From: Chara braunii
Lineage: Eukaryota; Streptophyta; Charophyceae; Charales; Characeae
Assembly: GCA_003427395.1 (NCBI GenBank)
Contig: BFEA01000113.1
Location: 900,566-962,610 of the forward strand
Reading direction: 5' to 3'
Length of the DNA stretch: 62,045 nt
Shown: positions 11,011 through 21,664 of the stretch, one piece after another
Numbering within the stretch: position 1 is the first letter of the stretch
Layout: the number at the start of each line of letters is the position of its first letter
Notes under the pieces: generated by a model
What the model was told of the DNA's origin: nothing
Database searches by the model: none
The model's input: the letters and a program-made list of their open reading frames with translations, nothing else
Translations under genes and position numbers: made by a program

Positions 11011-11264
11011 CGTTGCTGCCAATTGCACGTGTACAACCGATTCTCCATCAAAACTGTTGTGGCCTCCTTGTTTCTCTCGTCCTTGGTCGGCTCCTCTTGT
11101 TCTTCGTTTGCTCGAAAACGCTGCTGTCGGAGTAACCTCCGGTACGTGGCTTCTTCGTTGGCGAGCTCCATTGTAGCTTGGTAACGAACTTGGTTTTGAC
11201 TTGCCTTGACCTGCTGCTGCTTACCTTCGTAACTATCTTGCGAAGATCGACCGCGCGCACGCAA
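11011..11264 (-). pseudogene. Inverted gag-like piece inside the gypsy fragment
   Basis: The minus strand is open for 86 codons and gives a helical, Q/E/R-rich peptide (for example ATMELANEEATYRRLLRQQR). This looks like the coiled N-terminal part of a gypsy gag and not like a chance frame. It lies exactly between plus-strand gag (ending about 11010) and plus-strand protease (starting about 11255). I read this as an inverted segment, or as a second element copy joined there. Confidence 0.45.
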
Positions 11265-11706
11265 CGCAACGGTACGTCGACATCAACGCTCCACTCCTCT
11301 ACATCCGCATTCAGATCGGAAAGGCGACCTGTAGTGCCTTGATCGATTGTGGAGCGTCTCGCAAGTACATCAGCCAAGGCTTCATGGCACGCGTCGGGCT
11401 TGGCCCTCGCGTTCGAAGGAAAAATCATCCTACGCATGTCACGTTGGCCGATGGTCACACGCAAAAGCCAATCGGTCGATGCGTTAACTCGGGGCCCGTG
11501 TACTTTGCCCCGCTAGCATGCGAGGCTGTGTCATTCGACATATTGGACACTAAGTTCGATATGATCTTAGGCATGTCGTGGCTGCAAAGCGAAGACCATC
11601 CAGTGAACTTCTATCGACACACCGTTCACGTTCGTGATCGGCGTGGCGAATTAGTCTCGTGTATGGTGCTGCTTCCGCATCTTTCGATTGGTTGTCACGT
11701 GGTCTC
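11255..11706 (+). pseudogene. Ty3/gypsy retropepsin fragment
   Basis: The plus frame is open from before 11267 and encodes an aspartic protease of the gypsy type: ALIDCGASRKYISQGF holds the catalytic Asp (DCG in place of the usual DTG/DSG), and FDMILGMSWLQSEDHPV is the conserved flap-following ILG motif. Family-like sequence ends near 11706 (CHVVSAG), after which unrelated codons follow to a stop at 11918. No RT or integrase follows, so the element is truncated here. It would have matured gag-pol. Confidence 0.85.
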
Positions 11707-12138
11707 CGCGGGATGCTGCTGGGAAGCAGGGTTACATGATTGCTGTGTCTTACTGTATGACGTTGTCCTGCTGAGTCCACAACCTTACTATGCTTTATCG
11801 TTGTGTTGCGCTGTTATGCCCTTGCCGCGCATACCGTGCTGTGTTGAGCAGTACTATGACTTTCCAAGCGATTGGGAGCATTGTCGGGGAGCCAATAGGT
11901 GGCAGTTTGACTACTGTTGACTAGGTAGGCTGCGTTTCGCTACATGCTGCTACGTGTCGCCAGCAATCTGACGAAGTTTTGGGGAAGTATGGACTATTGA
12001 TAAATGGCGGTGCTATCCGGGATCGAGGTAGTGGGACTTGGTGGCATGATTAGGCTTGCGAAGGGGGTTATTGCTATGACTTGAAGCTTTGTCAGAGTAC
12101 CGGTTGTCCAAACAGTTTGACCTCGGTTTGACTAACGA
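11707..12138. other. No gene seen; repeat-type DNA
   Basis: Sequence with TGACTA and GTTTGAC phrases that recur at about 15.90-15.96 kb and loosely near 54.4-54.6 kb. It joins the truncated protease to module B. Confidence 0.4.
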
Positions 12139-12735
12139 CTGCGCTGTCGGGCGTATCGGTCCAGCACCGCACAAAACGGGGCGGGACCCTCCCGGCCGCG
12201 TCACGTAGGAGTTGGTATTAATCCTCGTTGCGAATACACATGGAGCTTCCGCAAGCCGCTCTGGCTGAGTGCGCTAGCCATACCTCTCGCAAGCCCCTAC
12301 GACAGGATAGGGCCTATGTGAGGTACGACTTACCTCCACCTTACAGGAGGTGTCACCTCCCTTCGGTGGGGGTATCCCCGCCGAGCTACCAGTCCACAAT
12401 ACGAAAACTAATTAGCTGCAATCGTAGAGGTGGACCAGCCGAGGGCGTTTCTCGAGCATAGGGGGTAAGAGCGGTCTTACGCCTCCATCGGACCCGTACG
12501 CGAACCGACGTCTTGGGGGGTTGAAATCCCAAATGTGACTCGTCACCGGTCGACTAGGACGCATCCCACACGCCACTCATACACCACTCTAGAAACATAT
12601 AAAAAATTAAAACACGTACGCACACGCACATATACGACACGACGTTGAACAAACAACGTGACAACACTCCTAGTCCCTTAGTAGCCATCCCATAACTTTC
12701 TGATGCGGAAGTCGAATAGGCGTCACGTGCGATGT
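12139..12735 (-). repeat. Module B, copy 1, with a stub of module A
   Basis: This roughly 560-bp sequence recurs near 19.09-19.64 kb (opposite strand), 31.19-31.64 kb (opposite strand, diverged) and 39.34-39.90 kb (same strand). Shared landmarks in order are the GCGTCACGYAGGAGTTGG block, CCCCTACGACAGGATAGGGC, CCGAGCTACCAGTCCACA, and CGGTCGACTAGGACGCATCC. On the minus strand it ends with CCGACA. A stub of module A (GATGCGGAAGTCGAATAGGC) follows at about 12701 but lacks the TATA block. B behaves as an LTR-like end at 39.3 kb. Confidence 0.85.
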
Positions 12736-13130
12736 CGTACCAAATACCCTTACAAGGGTATTTGGCGTGTTTTCTGCAAGCCGCGCTAGTGCAGCCTCGT
12801 CCACTCGACGGCGCGCGGACGGGAGGAAGTTTAGGCCTTCGCCTGGATGAGCAGCACGCGCGGGGTATTGATGGCGAGACGCGACCATGCACAACCTGAG
12901 TGTGCGCGGCGTCGCGGGCCAATAGGACGCGCAGCGTCTATTCTTATTCCTATTTATTTATTCTATTTATTTATTTTGTTTTCTAAGGTCTTTAGCTAGG
13001 TGATCGATTTCGAGGCCGACGTCGAGACCGATGGGCCTGGCTCAATTATTAGATTGTCGGACGCGGACGGTCGTCGCGGTAATCGAGGACCTTGAGGATG
13101 CAACGATTTAGTAGGGTCATTCGAGTTTCC
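12736..13130. other. No gene seen
   Basis: GC-rich DNA, then a short TATTTATT-rich stretch at about 12945-12980. No open frame with protein-like composition. Confidence 0.5.
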
Positions 13131-13135
13131 GAAGT

Positions 13136-13380
13136 ATCGGGGAAATCGGCAAAAGTCCCTTATCCTACCGGGTTGGAAGTACGGACCGAACTGGTCGATG
13201 TGCATGTGGGCCGATGGGTGATTTGGCCCACGTTACGGGAGAAAATCTGGGTGGCGGGGGTTGCTGCGGGCATACGATCCGCCATCCGCCATCTGCCATG
13301 AGAGGGAGTATGCCCGTTGAGGCCCAACGAATTCAGAACTGTGCCTTCGGCACATTGGGTCTCAAGGGCTGGGCCCAGTG
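13136..13380 (+). pseudogene. Weak 25S rRNA-like patches
   Basis: GGGGAAATCGGCAAAA at about 13139 resembles GGGAAGTCGGCAAAA of 25S rRNA. About 190 bases later CTTCGG followed by TTGGGTCTCAAGGGCTGGGC resembles the next conserved stretch of the same molecule. The matches are short and recalled, so this is suggestive only; a stronger patch follows at 13.65 kb. Confidence 0.35.
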
Positions 13381-13648
13381 GGAGGTTGCCGCTGTGCAGG
13401 CTGTGGGGCAAACCGTCCTCGCGGCAGTTCACATGGAACCACTCCTCACTTCAGTCCTCGAAGTTCTCTTTCTGATAATTGTTACGATCGTTGAGGCCGG
13501 TACCAGGCCCGGGGCACCTAGGCTCGCGCTTGGGCTTGCAGCAGGCCCACACCCGTGACCCTGTGGCCTGGTGCGAGAAGACTGGGTGGAAGGTTGGTTG
13601 TTGATGGGCTGGAAAGGGTGGCTGGCCCTGCTGATGGGAAACGCTAGC

Positions 13649-13770
13649 GTAAACTCTGTGGAGGCTCGCAGCGATATAGCCGGGGCAAATCGTTCCTCAG
13701 ACTTGGATATAGGGGCGAAGGACTAATCGGACCGACTAGTGGCTTGGTAACTCACTCCGAATTTCTCTTC
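13649..13770 (+). pseudogene. 25S/28S rRNA-derived fragment
   Basis: Consecutive blocks match conserved large-subunit rRNA in the right order: AAACTCTGTGGAGGCTCGCA, CAAATCGTTC, CAGACTTGG, TATAGGGGCGAA, GACTAATCGG and a CCGAA-TTTC segment. In intact rRNA these lie near position 1000. Small insertions and substitutions show that it is not functional. It sits at the outer end of the left arm of the giant inverted repeat, and a fainter mirror copy is at about 24.49-24.54 kb. Confidence 0.75.
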
Positions 13771-13799
13771 AGTCGGCCGGTTTCCCTTCGAAGTTTCCT

Positions 13800-15930
13800 A
13801 CCGGGCGGTCAGAGCTGAAGCGAGGTGCAGCCAGGGGATCCGTGGACCGCTACCCACGATCCTATGTGAGAGGTTTGAGTGTGAGCAGGCTCGTCGCGGT
13901 TGAGGGATGGTGAGTTACGACTGAGTAGGAGCAAGGTGGGAGGAGGGGCACTCGTGGGAGCAGGCAGCTATACCAGTGTGCAGGTGGCAGATGCACCTAG
14001 GCGTGATTTTGCGCCAGGTACATTAGCAGAAAATACAGAAGATTGTGGTGAGGAAGGAATATGGCGAAATGAAAGATCGATATACCACTCGATTCTCCAT
14101 AGAATCGAGCAAGGTAAACTGATAGGTTGAGGCTTTAGACGTGGGCGAGTAGGATTATGAGGTTAGTTTTGGTGTTAGAGGTGTAGGATAGGAGATCAGG
14201 GAGAAAAGTCGTGCGCGGAGAGTGTCGAGAAGGAAAAAGGACAGGAGTGAAATTTTATCTACTCGGTCGTTCCTCGACCGTTTTCGACAAACAAGGGTGC
14301 GAAATAGGGGTTTCGGACCATTCCGAATTGATTGGCAGCATCAGAATTGCGATCTAGGCAGTGGTTTGCTCGGTTGAGGTTGCAGATGCTGCGCGGTCAT
14401 TATGAAACGTTTGGATATGGCAATACGTCCTCTCATATCTAAGGGAAGATTCGCCCTCAGTTTCCTTGCATTTGATGAGTAGCAAAGTATCATTACATCA
14501 GAACGTGTTTTTGCAGTAGACTCATTTCGGTCTTGCTCATACTGTCGATGGGAGCCGCCTCCCGCTATCTCTCCTTCTGCACGTGTGGAGGTGGCCTTAT
14601 ACATGACGAGCTCTCTAGTCCCTGCCTATGCCGGAAGTTTTCCCTTCTGCGCATATGTCTGTCGAATGAGTCGTTCCCAGATCTCAGGGTAGGTTCATCC
14701 CGTATCAGTCACCACGTAATCACCTACAGTGGGCGCTCAGGTTGAGAAGTGGTGAGAAGAGGGAGGTCGGGAAATACTTACCTGGTGAGTGTAACCGATT
14801 CTATTCCAGAGGAAGATTCATTCCGATATGTGTGTTTTTCTATAGCGAAAAGGGAAGTTAGACCAGCGGTGGGGTTGAAGACTTAGCGGCTGGCTATGTC
14901 TCAGCGAGAGGTCCATTGCAACAGTCGTTCCCACTATCGATGACGGGGAGGAGAGAGTTGGATGATGTGCCTTCCTATGTCCGTGTGGAAGTTTCCCTCC
15001 CACTTGTGCAGTAGCAGGTTGCTCAGCTGATACACACTCGAAGCTGTGGAATTGCAGACTCGAATTCGAGTCTAGTAGCAACCAGTAACTATACCCGTGA
15101 CCTGCGAAGTGTCCACAACCATCGTCCAACCTTCTGAGCCCTATGGCTGGCTGCGGGTTGCTGCGTATGTCTGCAGGTTTTGTGGTTAGCCAGTCTTACC
15201 GTATGGGCCGCATGGATCATTACCTTAACTACGCCTAGTTGGGCTTCTACAGTCAGCAGTGGGAAGCATTGTTGTGTATACAGGGTGGTAAGTGAACGGT
15301 TGGTGAAAGGCCAGATGCAGTTTGTCATATGCCTGGTCGTCTGCCATTTAGACTTGACCGTATAAGTGGTACTGAAAATGGGGAACAGTGAATGAACGAC
15401 GCACAGAAGAGAGAGAGGGGAAGGGGTCGAGGCACGTACCTGTACCTTGTGAAAACTTGCAGGAAACGAGTCGTCAACTGCTCGTTGGTTGTTACTGTCG
15501 CTTGCTCGAATGGTACATGGTTGCCGTGGAGGTCAGCCTTGGCTGGATTTACAACTATCCTACTTACTGTTCTGGTGCTTAGGCGGTGTTGCTAGCTTGG
15601 GACCGATACTACTGCTTCAGACGGACGCTGCCCCGCAGGAAGTATAGCCACAAAGGGTGAGCAAACAGAGTAGGGATTTACCTGTTGACTGGCTTACTGC
15701 TCATCCTACTTAGTTGAAGCAACGATAGGCCAAACGTGAGGCGCGGACTTGGCAGCTAGCTGGTGCTCTGCTCATCCTACCGGACTGGATAATAGGAGGT
15801 GAGCTGCAAGATTGCGGATCTACCTGTGACCAAGTACCCGTCGAGTCGTAAGCTTGTGAAAGGGCTAAGATAATTGAAGGAAGATCTTTGCCGCTAGTGG
15901 GAGAGTCCGCCAAGGAAAGTAACAGTTGGC
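13800..15930. other. Left outer arm: repeat DNA, no gene
   Basis: No protein-like frame. Segments resemble 52.6-54.4 kb (for example the ACTCGGTCGTT block at about 14262 and 52941). A perfect 18-bp palindrome lies at 15056-15073. Several consensus 5' splice-donor strings occur on the minus strand at about 14780, 15437, 15680 and 15818. Fainter similarity in reverse orientation to 22.95-24.6 kb extends the inverted repeat outward. Confidence 0.5.
15056..15073. repeat. Perfect 18-bp palindrome
   Basis: AGACTCGAATTCGAGTCT equals its own reverse complement. Confidence 0.9.
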
Positions 15931-16454
15931 AGTTTGATTTCGGTTTGACCAAGCTGCTGCTATGTTCTGGCCATCATTGCGGGGCCCTCAGGCGCACGAG
16001 GATAACAAGGCCCTCTCCTGAGAGTTGAGTCAGTCCCTCTCTTGTATCTCAAGCGTCTGAAACCTTGCTCTCTATCTTTCTTACGCTAAGTCTAATCCAG
16101 TTCGGAGAGGAAGGCGGCAGGCGGGATTGCAACACTCTGTGGGGAGTCAGGCCACCGATTGCAGGAGCTCTGCCGGAACCTAGGCGAGGTTTTGGAGGCA
16201 GGGAACTATCAGGTATATCATTCTCTATCTGTATGACCCCACTATACCCATGTTTGACTATGTCCCTGTAGTTTGACTGACGTATGCATATATGTCCCTA
16301 TGACTTTGCTTTTTCCAGGACCTAATCAGATTGAATGGAAGGAATGCATGAGAGTGAAGTTTAAGTTTTATCTTTATTTTGATTGAAAGCAGACTAAGGG
16401 ATGAACTGGGGGAAGGTGGGAGGAAGGCAGATTGCATGCGTTTGACCGGGTCAA

Positions 16455-17060
16455 CTAAGGACTGGGCATTGTTTCTAAGCTGAATGGCCCAGGGCTATGT
16501 TTATTTAGCTGTTTTCTGAAGGGTCAGGCATTGTTTCTGAGTTGAATGGTCTGGTTGCTATGTTTAGTTTCTGAGGGTTGCCTGATGTGAAGGTGTTTCT
16601 TGTTTTGTTCTGGGGGAGGATTTTGGTCTAAGGCTGAGCATTGTTTCTAAGCTGAATGGCTTAGCCTGAACACCACGCACATAAGTACAACCGGAGTATA
16701 AAAGAAAGTATTTTACTTATATTTGCATGTGAACCGGCAGCTGGGCATTGTTTCCAAGTCGAATGGTCCAGCGCTAAGTCATATCACTACGAAGAGAAGG
16801 GAAAATACAGAGTATAATTGGAAGTAATCTGGGCAAGCTGAACATTGTTTCCAAGCCGAATGGTTCAGTGCCCTGCCCATATTTTCATTTCTTTTGAGAA
16901 CAAAGTCAGAAAGTTAATAAATTTTGGATATTAAACAACCCAGGGCGACTAAAATGGTCTAGTCATATGCCAAAAAAAGAGAAAAGTAGTAGTGCAACCT
17001 GTTCGTGTATATCCTAAGGCACGCTGGACATTGTTTCCAAGCCGAATGGTCCAACATTTG
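16455..17060. repeat. Stem-loop array H, left (about 7 units)
   Basis: A core close to CATTGTTTCTAAGCTGAATGG recurs at about 16467, 16529, 16640, 16745, 16843 and 17028, with a partly deleted unit near 16940. Each core is bracketed by short arms that pair with each other though they differ between units: CTGGGC/GCCCAG at 16462-16492, GGCTGAGC/GCTTAGCC at 16632-16666, CTGAAC/GTTCAG with an outer GGGCA/TGCCC at 16831-16873, TGGAC/GTCCA at 17026-17053. Spacing is 63-110 bases. See findings. Confidence 0.88.
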
Positions 17061-17339
17061 TGTCATATATAAGTTGGGTATAAGGGTTGAATTACCTGAA
17101 GGTTTATGAACTATTTTATATAAATGGACTTGAGACGGTGAGAGTACTTACTTTTGTGGTTTGGCCTGCATGTGACTGAGTGAGGCTACTACTTAGTCTG
17201 AGTTTCAGTTTGATAAGTAGTTGCTTTAGTTGTTCGCCACGTGTTAGAGTCATAAAAGTTAGTTTCAATTCCTCCATTTTCTGAGCTAAGTTTATTTTTT
17301 TTACTTAGGTCAATTTCTGCATTTTCTGGGATCGTTTAT

Positions 17340-17905
17340 TATACTTGGTCTTGTATAAATCTTGGTAAGCCACTTTCTCTACGGGAAGCGCTGCCGAAAT
17401 TTCTACAAAACCAAGGAGTTGGTCCAATTTTGTCTTTTCAAAGTTCAGTTTGTCTGACTTTAATAAATGACTTAGCAAAAATCTGGACAACCTCCTTTTT
17501 TAAAGGGAGTGCTGCCCAAATTTTTGCTAATTCAGGGAGTTAGATAAAATTGGACCCTGGGAAGTTAAAGTCATCTTTAGATTCTGAACTTGGCTTTGTA
17601 TAAATTTTGGTAAGCTACTTTCTCTACGGGAAGCGCTGCCGAAATTTCTGCAAACCAAGGAGTTAGTCAAAATTTGACTTTCCAAAAGATCGACTTGTCT
17701 GATTTTGATATATGGCTTAGTAAAAATTTGGGAAGTCTCATTTTTTAAAGGGAGTGTTGCCCAAAGTTTTGCTAATTCAGGGAGTTGAATAAAATTTAAC
17801 TTTCGAAGGTTGAAGATTATTTTTGTTTTCATATTTAGGCTGATATAAATTCTGAGAAGGCACTTTTCCTATGAGAAGCGCTGCTGAAATTTTCCTAGTT
17901 CAGAA
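17340..17905. repeat. GC-box repeats C, left arm
   Basis: Two motifs alternate every 110-150 bases: ACGGGAAGCGCTGCCGAAAT (17381, 17626, and a variant at 17873) and GGGAGTGCTGCCCAAA-like (17504, 17748). Intervening sequence is AT-rich with CCAAGGAGTT and TTCAGGGAGTT. Mirror copies are at 20.86-21.36 kb and a third set at 41.79-42.05 kb. Confidence 0.85.
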
Positions 17906-18671
17906 GAGATAGACTATATTTTGACAGGTGACGGCTCTGGCGATCCACTCTGTATGGGGGAGATTCTGCCATAGGTCTACCTTTTTTTGGGTACTGGCTT
18001 AAAGATAGATCTAGGCTTGGTTATAAAGAGAGTCTTGAGTAAAAACGTGTCATGGGGATTTGATCTTTATACATTGACGATTTAGCTTGGACGTTGACCT
18101 GTCGTATGATACAGGTATTCTCTGGACATTCGATCCAAAATTTGGGCTTAAAATCAGCTTGATCTTACGATGATCGTTTTCTGTTACCATTGATAACACG
18201 TCGGTGGGTTGATCGCCGACTCGTCGGCTCACGACACAACTTTGCTTACACCTGTACCTCAACTTGATTGCCTTAGCCCTGAAATTTGATATGTTTCTTT
18301 GAGGGTTTTAACCGAATTTATTTTAAATGACCATTATAAAGAACTTATGAGTTTTATGGAAAGATTGAACTATGACTGAGGCTTGAGTGTGTGAGGCGTG
18401 GTGTTAGTTCCAGGGAAGAGTAAAGTTGACCACATTGGTGTATGGCAATGTGGCTACTGTGTGTCTCTGTGTTTTATGCAGGTTGATATTTTGAAGCTTG
18501 GTATATGAACCATACTTTGGAGGCAGTGAGAATGACAACCATGTGACGCACGATCTGCATACCTGATGAGTTTATGTTTTCCCCTCTTTTATTTTATCTC
18601 GAGTCCTGATTTAACATATGAGTGTTGGGTGTTTACTTGTTTACTGATTGATTTTGCTTATTAATTTTTAT

Positions 18672-19080
18672 AGTTGGACGTTGTAGTTCGTGGCAGTCGT
18701 CAAAGTCAAACCCCTTGACTTCTTTGCAGACCCTTGATGATGGAGTTGGTCTCCAGGGCCATAAGAGACGACTGTCACCACATGTATGAACCTGTGTACC
18801 ACCCACTCTCCGCAGGGTGCAGAAGAGGGTGTGGTTTTCAACCGCACTTGGCGGTTGTCCAACGTCGAGAGATCATTCCCTCAAAGCGCGTGCAAGCCGA
18901 CACTTGAGTGTCGAATGCGACCTTTGAGATTAACGAGGACCGCATGAGTATGGGTACTATATAGTACGCAATCATTGTGATCGCTTGCGTACACTTGCAT
19001 AGCGAATCGATATGAGTTAGCCCTGTGTCCGCGCAGTTTTATACTAAGTCTCACGTGCAACGCCTTTCCGATTTCCACAT
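18672..19080 (-). repeat. Module A, left copy
   Basis: On the minus strand it starts with a TATA block, then a region with several stem-forming stretches (for example ACACTTGAGTGT), and ends with ACAACGTCCAACTA. Other copies are 19643-20030, 39900-40262 and a partial one at 40565-40850. Confidence 0.85.
19030..19047 (-). promoter_or_regulatory. TATA block facing left
   Basis: On the minus strand the sequence reads CTTAGTATAAAACTGCGCGG (TATAAAA at 19037-19043). The same block, CTTA-R-TATAAA-n-CGCG-GGA, is conserved in all four complete A copies. It faces away from module B. A Pol II promoter is inferred from TATA plus conservation; no transcript evidence exists here. Confidence 0.55.
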
Positions 19081-19084
19081 CGGA

Positions 19085-19642
19085 AAGTTATGGGATGACT
19101 ACTAAGGGAGTAAGAGTGTTGTCGCATTGTTTGTTCTGTGTTGTTTTGTGTATGTGTAAGTGTGTGTGTTTTTATTTTTATGTTCTTTGTAGTGGTGTGC
19201 GCATGGTGTGTAGGATGCGTCCTAGTCGACCGACGACGGTTCGCGCTTGGGACCTCAGTCCCCCAAGATGTCGATTCTCGTGCGGATCCGATAGAGGCAT
19301 ATTACCACGCGTACCCCCTATGCTACAGCGAGCAAGAAACGCCCTCGGCTGGTCCACCTCTGCGATTGCAACTGATCAGCTTTCGTACTGTGGACTGGTA
19401 GCTCGACGGGGATACGCCCACCGAAGGGAGGTGACAACTCCTGTAAGGTGGAGGTAAGTTGTGCCTTCCGTAGGCCCTGTCCTGTCGTAGGGGCCCGCGA
19501 GAGGTATGACTGACGCACTCGGTCGGAGCGGCTTGCGGAAGCTCCATGTATATTCGCGACGATGATTTAGACCAACTCCTGCGTGACGCGGCCGGGAGGG
19601 TACCATGCTGCCTTGTGCGGTGCTGGACCGATGCGCTCGACA
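19085..19642 (+). repeat. Module B, copy 2 (centre of the inverted repeat)
   Basis: This is the reverse-oriented counterpart of the 12.1 and 39.3 kb copies and ends GCGCTCGACA at 19642. It separates two outward-facing TATA blocks about 610 bases apart. At 39.34 kb the same terminus directly precedes a tRNA-Asp primer site, so B probably began as the 3' end of an LTR. Confidence 0.8.
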
Positions 19643-20030
19643 GCGAGACTTAATATAAAACCGCGCGGACGCAAGGTCTTCCCATATCGACTAGCAATGC
19701 ATGAATACGCAAGCAGTCATAATGATGACGTACTATGTAGTGTCCATAATCAAGCGGTTCCTTGTGGATCCGAGTACCGTCTATGACACTCAACTGTCAG
19801 ACTCGAAGTATCGTGAAGGCTTACCCCTTCACGATATTGCGTGGCTGAAGGAACAGCCGTGCGGCCTCCGCGGAAACTCCGACCTTTAAGCTGAGTATTC
19901 TGGTAGGCAAGGCAAATAGACTCTGCGCTGGGGGAGATCCCTTCCATGCAGAGTCTAGGACCTAGGATGTCCTGAACAAGGACCTTGAATCGAGGCACAT
20001 GACCAACGTCCGACTAAGAAATCTTTTAAG
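19643..20030 (+). repeat. Module A, right copy
   Basis: It runs from the TATA block to CAACGTCCGACTAAG at about 20007-20021. It contains hairpin-forming pairs such as CACGATA/TATCGTG around 19809-19836. It is the mirror of 18672-19080. Confidence 0.85.
19649..19668 (+). promoter_or_regulatory. TATA block facing right
   Basis: CTTAATATAAAACCGCGCGG, with TATAAAA at 19654-19660, lies seven bases after the end of module B and faces away from it. It is the partner of the left-facing block at 19030-19047. Confidence 0.55.
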
Positions 20031-20859
20031 AAGCATACAACAAATAGAGGGGTTTTCTTTCCTTTTTCCAATCTCAATCCCAATTAGACCCTTAAGCGTA
20101 GGGCCCCTCGGCCACGCGGACACCCAACATACGTATATACGTATGTATATGTAAAGGGGGAATAAGTATGTGATGATCACTTCTCACAATCACAGTGAGA
20201 TTCCTCATAGCCACATATATGTGTGTGATCGCAGACAGTCACATCCAAAATCCGACCCACAAAACATATTTGCAATCACATAAAATATTCAACCAAAAGT
20301 CCACGCACTACATGAAGTCAACTTCAACCAATCTCTATACTCATACCCTTCGTTTTAACCATGCAAGCCCCAGCCTTTGTCCAACCTTCCATAATTAAAT
20401 ACTTAGTACCTTCGTTAAATGGTCATTCAATAAAAGTCTGGGTGAAAATCTTAATAAAGCAATAAGAATCACCAGGGCTAAAGTCTTTTTAGGTTGAGTA
20501 TTTGAGGATGAATTCGAGCTGAGTCGTAGACCGACGAATCGACAACCAACTTGTTATCAATGATAACAGAAGATGATCCTTGTAGGATCAAGCTGAATCT
20601 AGTCCCGATCTCGAATCAAACGTTCAAGAGGACCTGTAATATAAGACAGGTCAATCCCCAAACTAAATCTATGAGTTCAAATCGAGAGCAATCTCCATAT
20701 CACGATTTTCACCAAGAATCATTCTACTTAACTAATCCTGAGTCTACCCCTATGTAAGTGCCTAATGAAAAGGTAATTTTTTGGCAGAATATCCTCTATA
20801 TAGACTGGATTGCCAGAATTGTCACCTGTCAAAATATAATCTAACTCCTCTGAACTAAG

Positions 20860-21400
20860 AAAATTTCGGCTGCGCTTCCCGTAGGAAAATTGTCTTCTCA
20901 TAATTTATAATAACTCAAATATGGAAAAAAAAAAACTCTTATTCTGGAAAGTCAAATTTTGTCTAACTCTCTGAATTAGTAAAGAAGACCTTCCAGATTT
21001 TTACTAAGTCATATATGAACCCAGAGCAAAACCTGAGTTCAACTAAAAAATAATTTAATTAACTCCTTAGATTTGTAAAATTTTTGGCAGCACTCCCTTT
21101 AGAAAAATGTTAATCTGAGATTTGTACAAAGCTAAGTTCAAAATCTAAAGTGACTTTGACTTCTCAAGGTCTAATTTTGTTTAACTCCTTGAATTAGCAA
21201 AAAATTGGATAACACTCTCTTTATAAAATGAGACTTTCTAGATTTCTACTAAGCCTTATATGAGACTTGGACAAACTGAACTTGGAAAGTCAAAGATTGA
21301 CCAAATCCTTGGATTTGCAGAAATTTCGGCAGCGCTTCCCGTAGAGAAAGTAGCTTACCAAAATTTATACAAAGCCAAGTATAAGAAACGATCCCAGAAA
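20860..21400. repeat. GC-box repeats C, right arm
   Basis: TCGGCTGCGCTTCCCGTAGG (about 20867), GGCAGCACTCCCTTTAGAAA (about 21089) and GGCAGCGCTTCCCGTAGAG (about 21330), plus degenerate AACACTCTCTTTA (21210), mark the alternating units that mirror 17.34-17.90 kb. Confidence 0.82.
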
Positions 21401-21664
21401 ATGCAGAAATCGACCTAAGTAAAATAAACCTGGCTCAGAAAATGAGTGAATTGAAACTATCTCCTATGACTCTAGCACGTGGTAAGCATCTAAAGCAACT
21501 GCCTATCAAACTGAAACTCAAACCAAGTAGTAATCTCACTCAGTCACATGCAAGGTCAAACCACAAAAAGTAAGTACTCTCACCATCCCCAAGTCAAAAT
21601 CCTCATAGATCGTTCATGAATCTTTCAGATGATTGAACCCTTGTACCCAACTTACATATGACGT

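Larger units (their letters stand above)
15930..19080 (-). repeat. Left arm of giant inverted repeat (core part)
   Basis: Read on the minus strand this segment matches 19.64-22.95 kb read on the plus strand, in the same order: module A with a TATA block, module D, GC-box repeats C, stem-loop array H, a conserved 50-base block about GAACCTCGCCTAGGTTC (16.18 and 22.70 kb), and a distal block about GCGGGGCCCTCAGGCGCA (15.98 and 22.92 kb). The arms are diverged but collinear. Spacer between arms is module B. Fainter similarity continues out to about 13.6 and 24.6 kb. Confidence 0.85.

Noticed and set aside
13214-13558. 114-codon plus-strand frame
   Set aside because: It overlaps 25S rRNA-like strings and has no protein features; probably structural-RNA-derived or chance.
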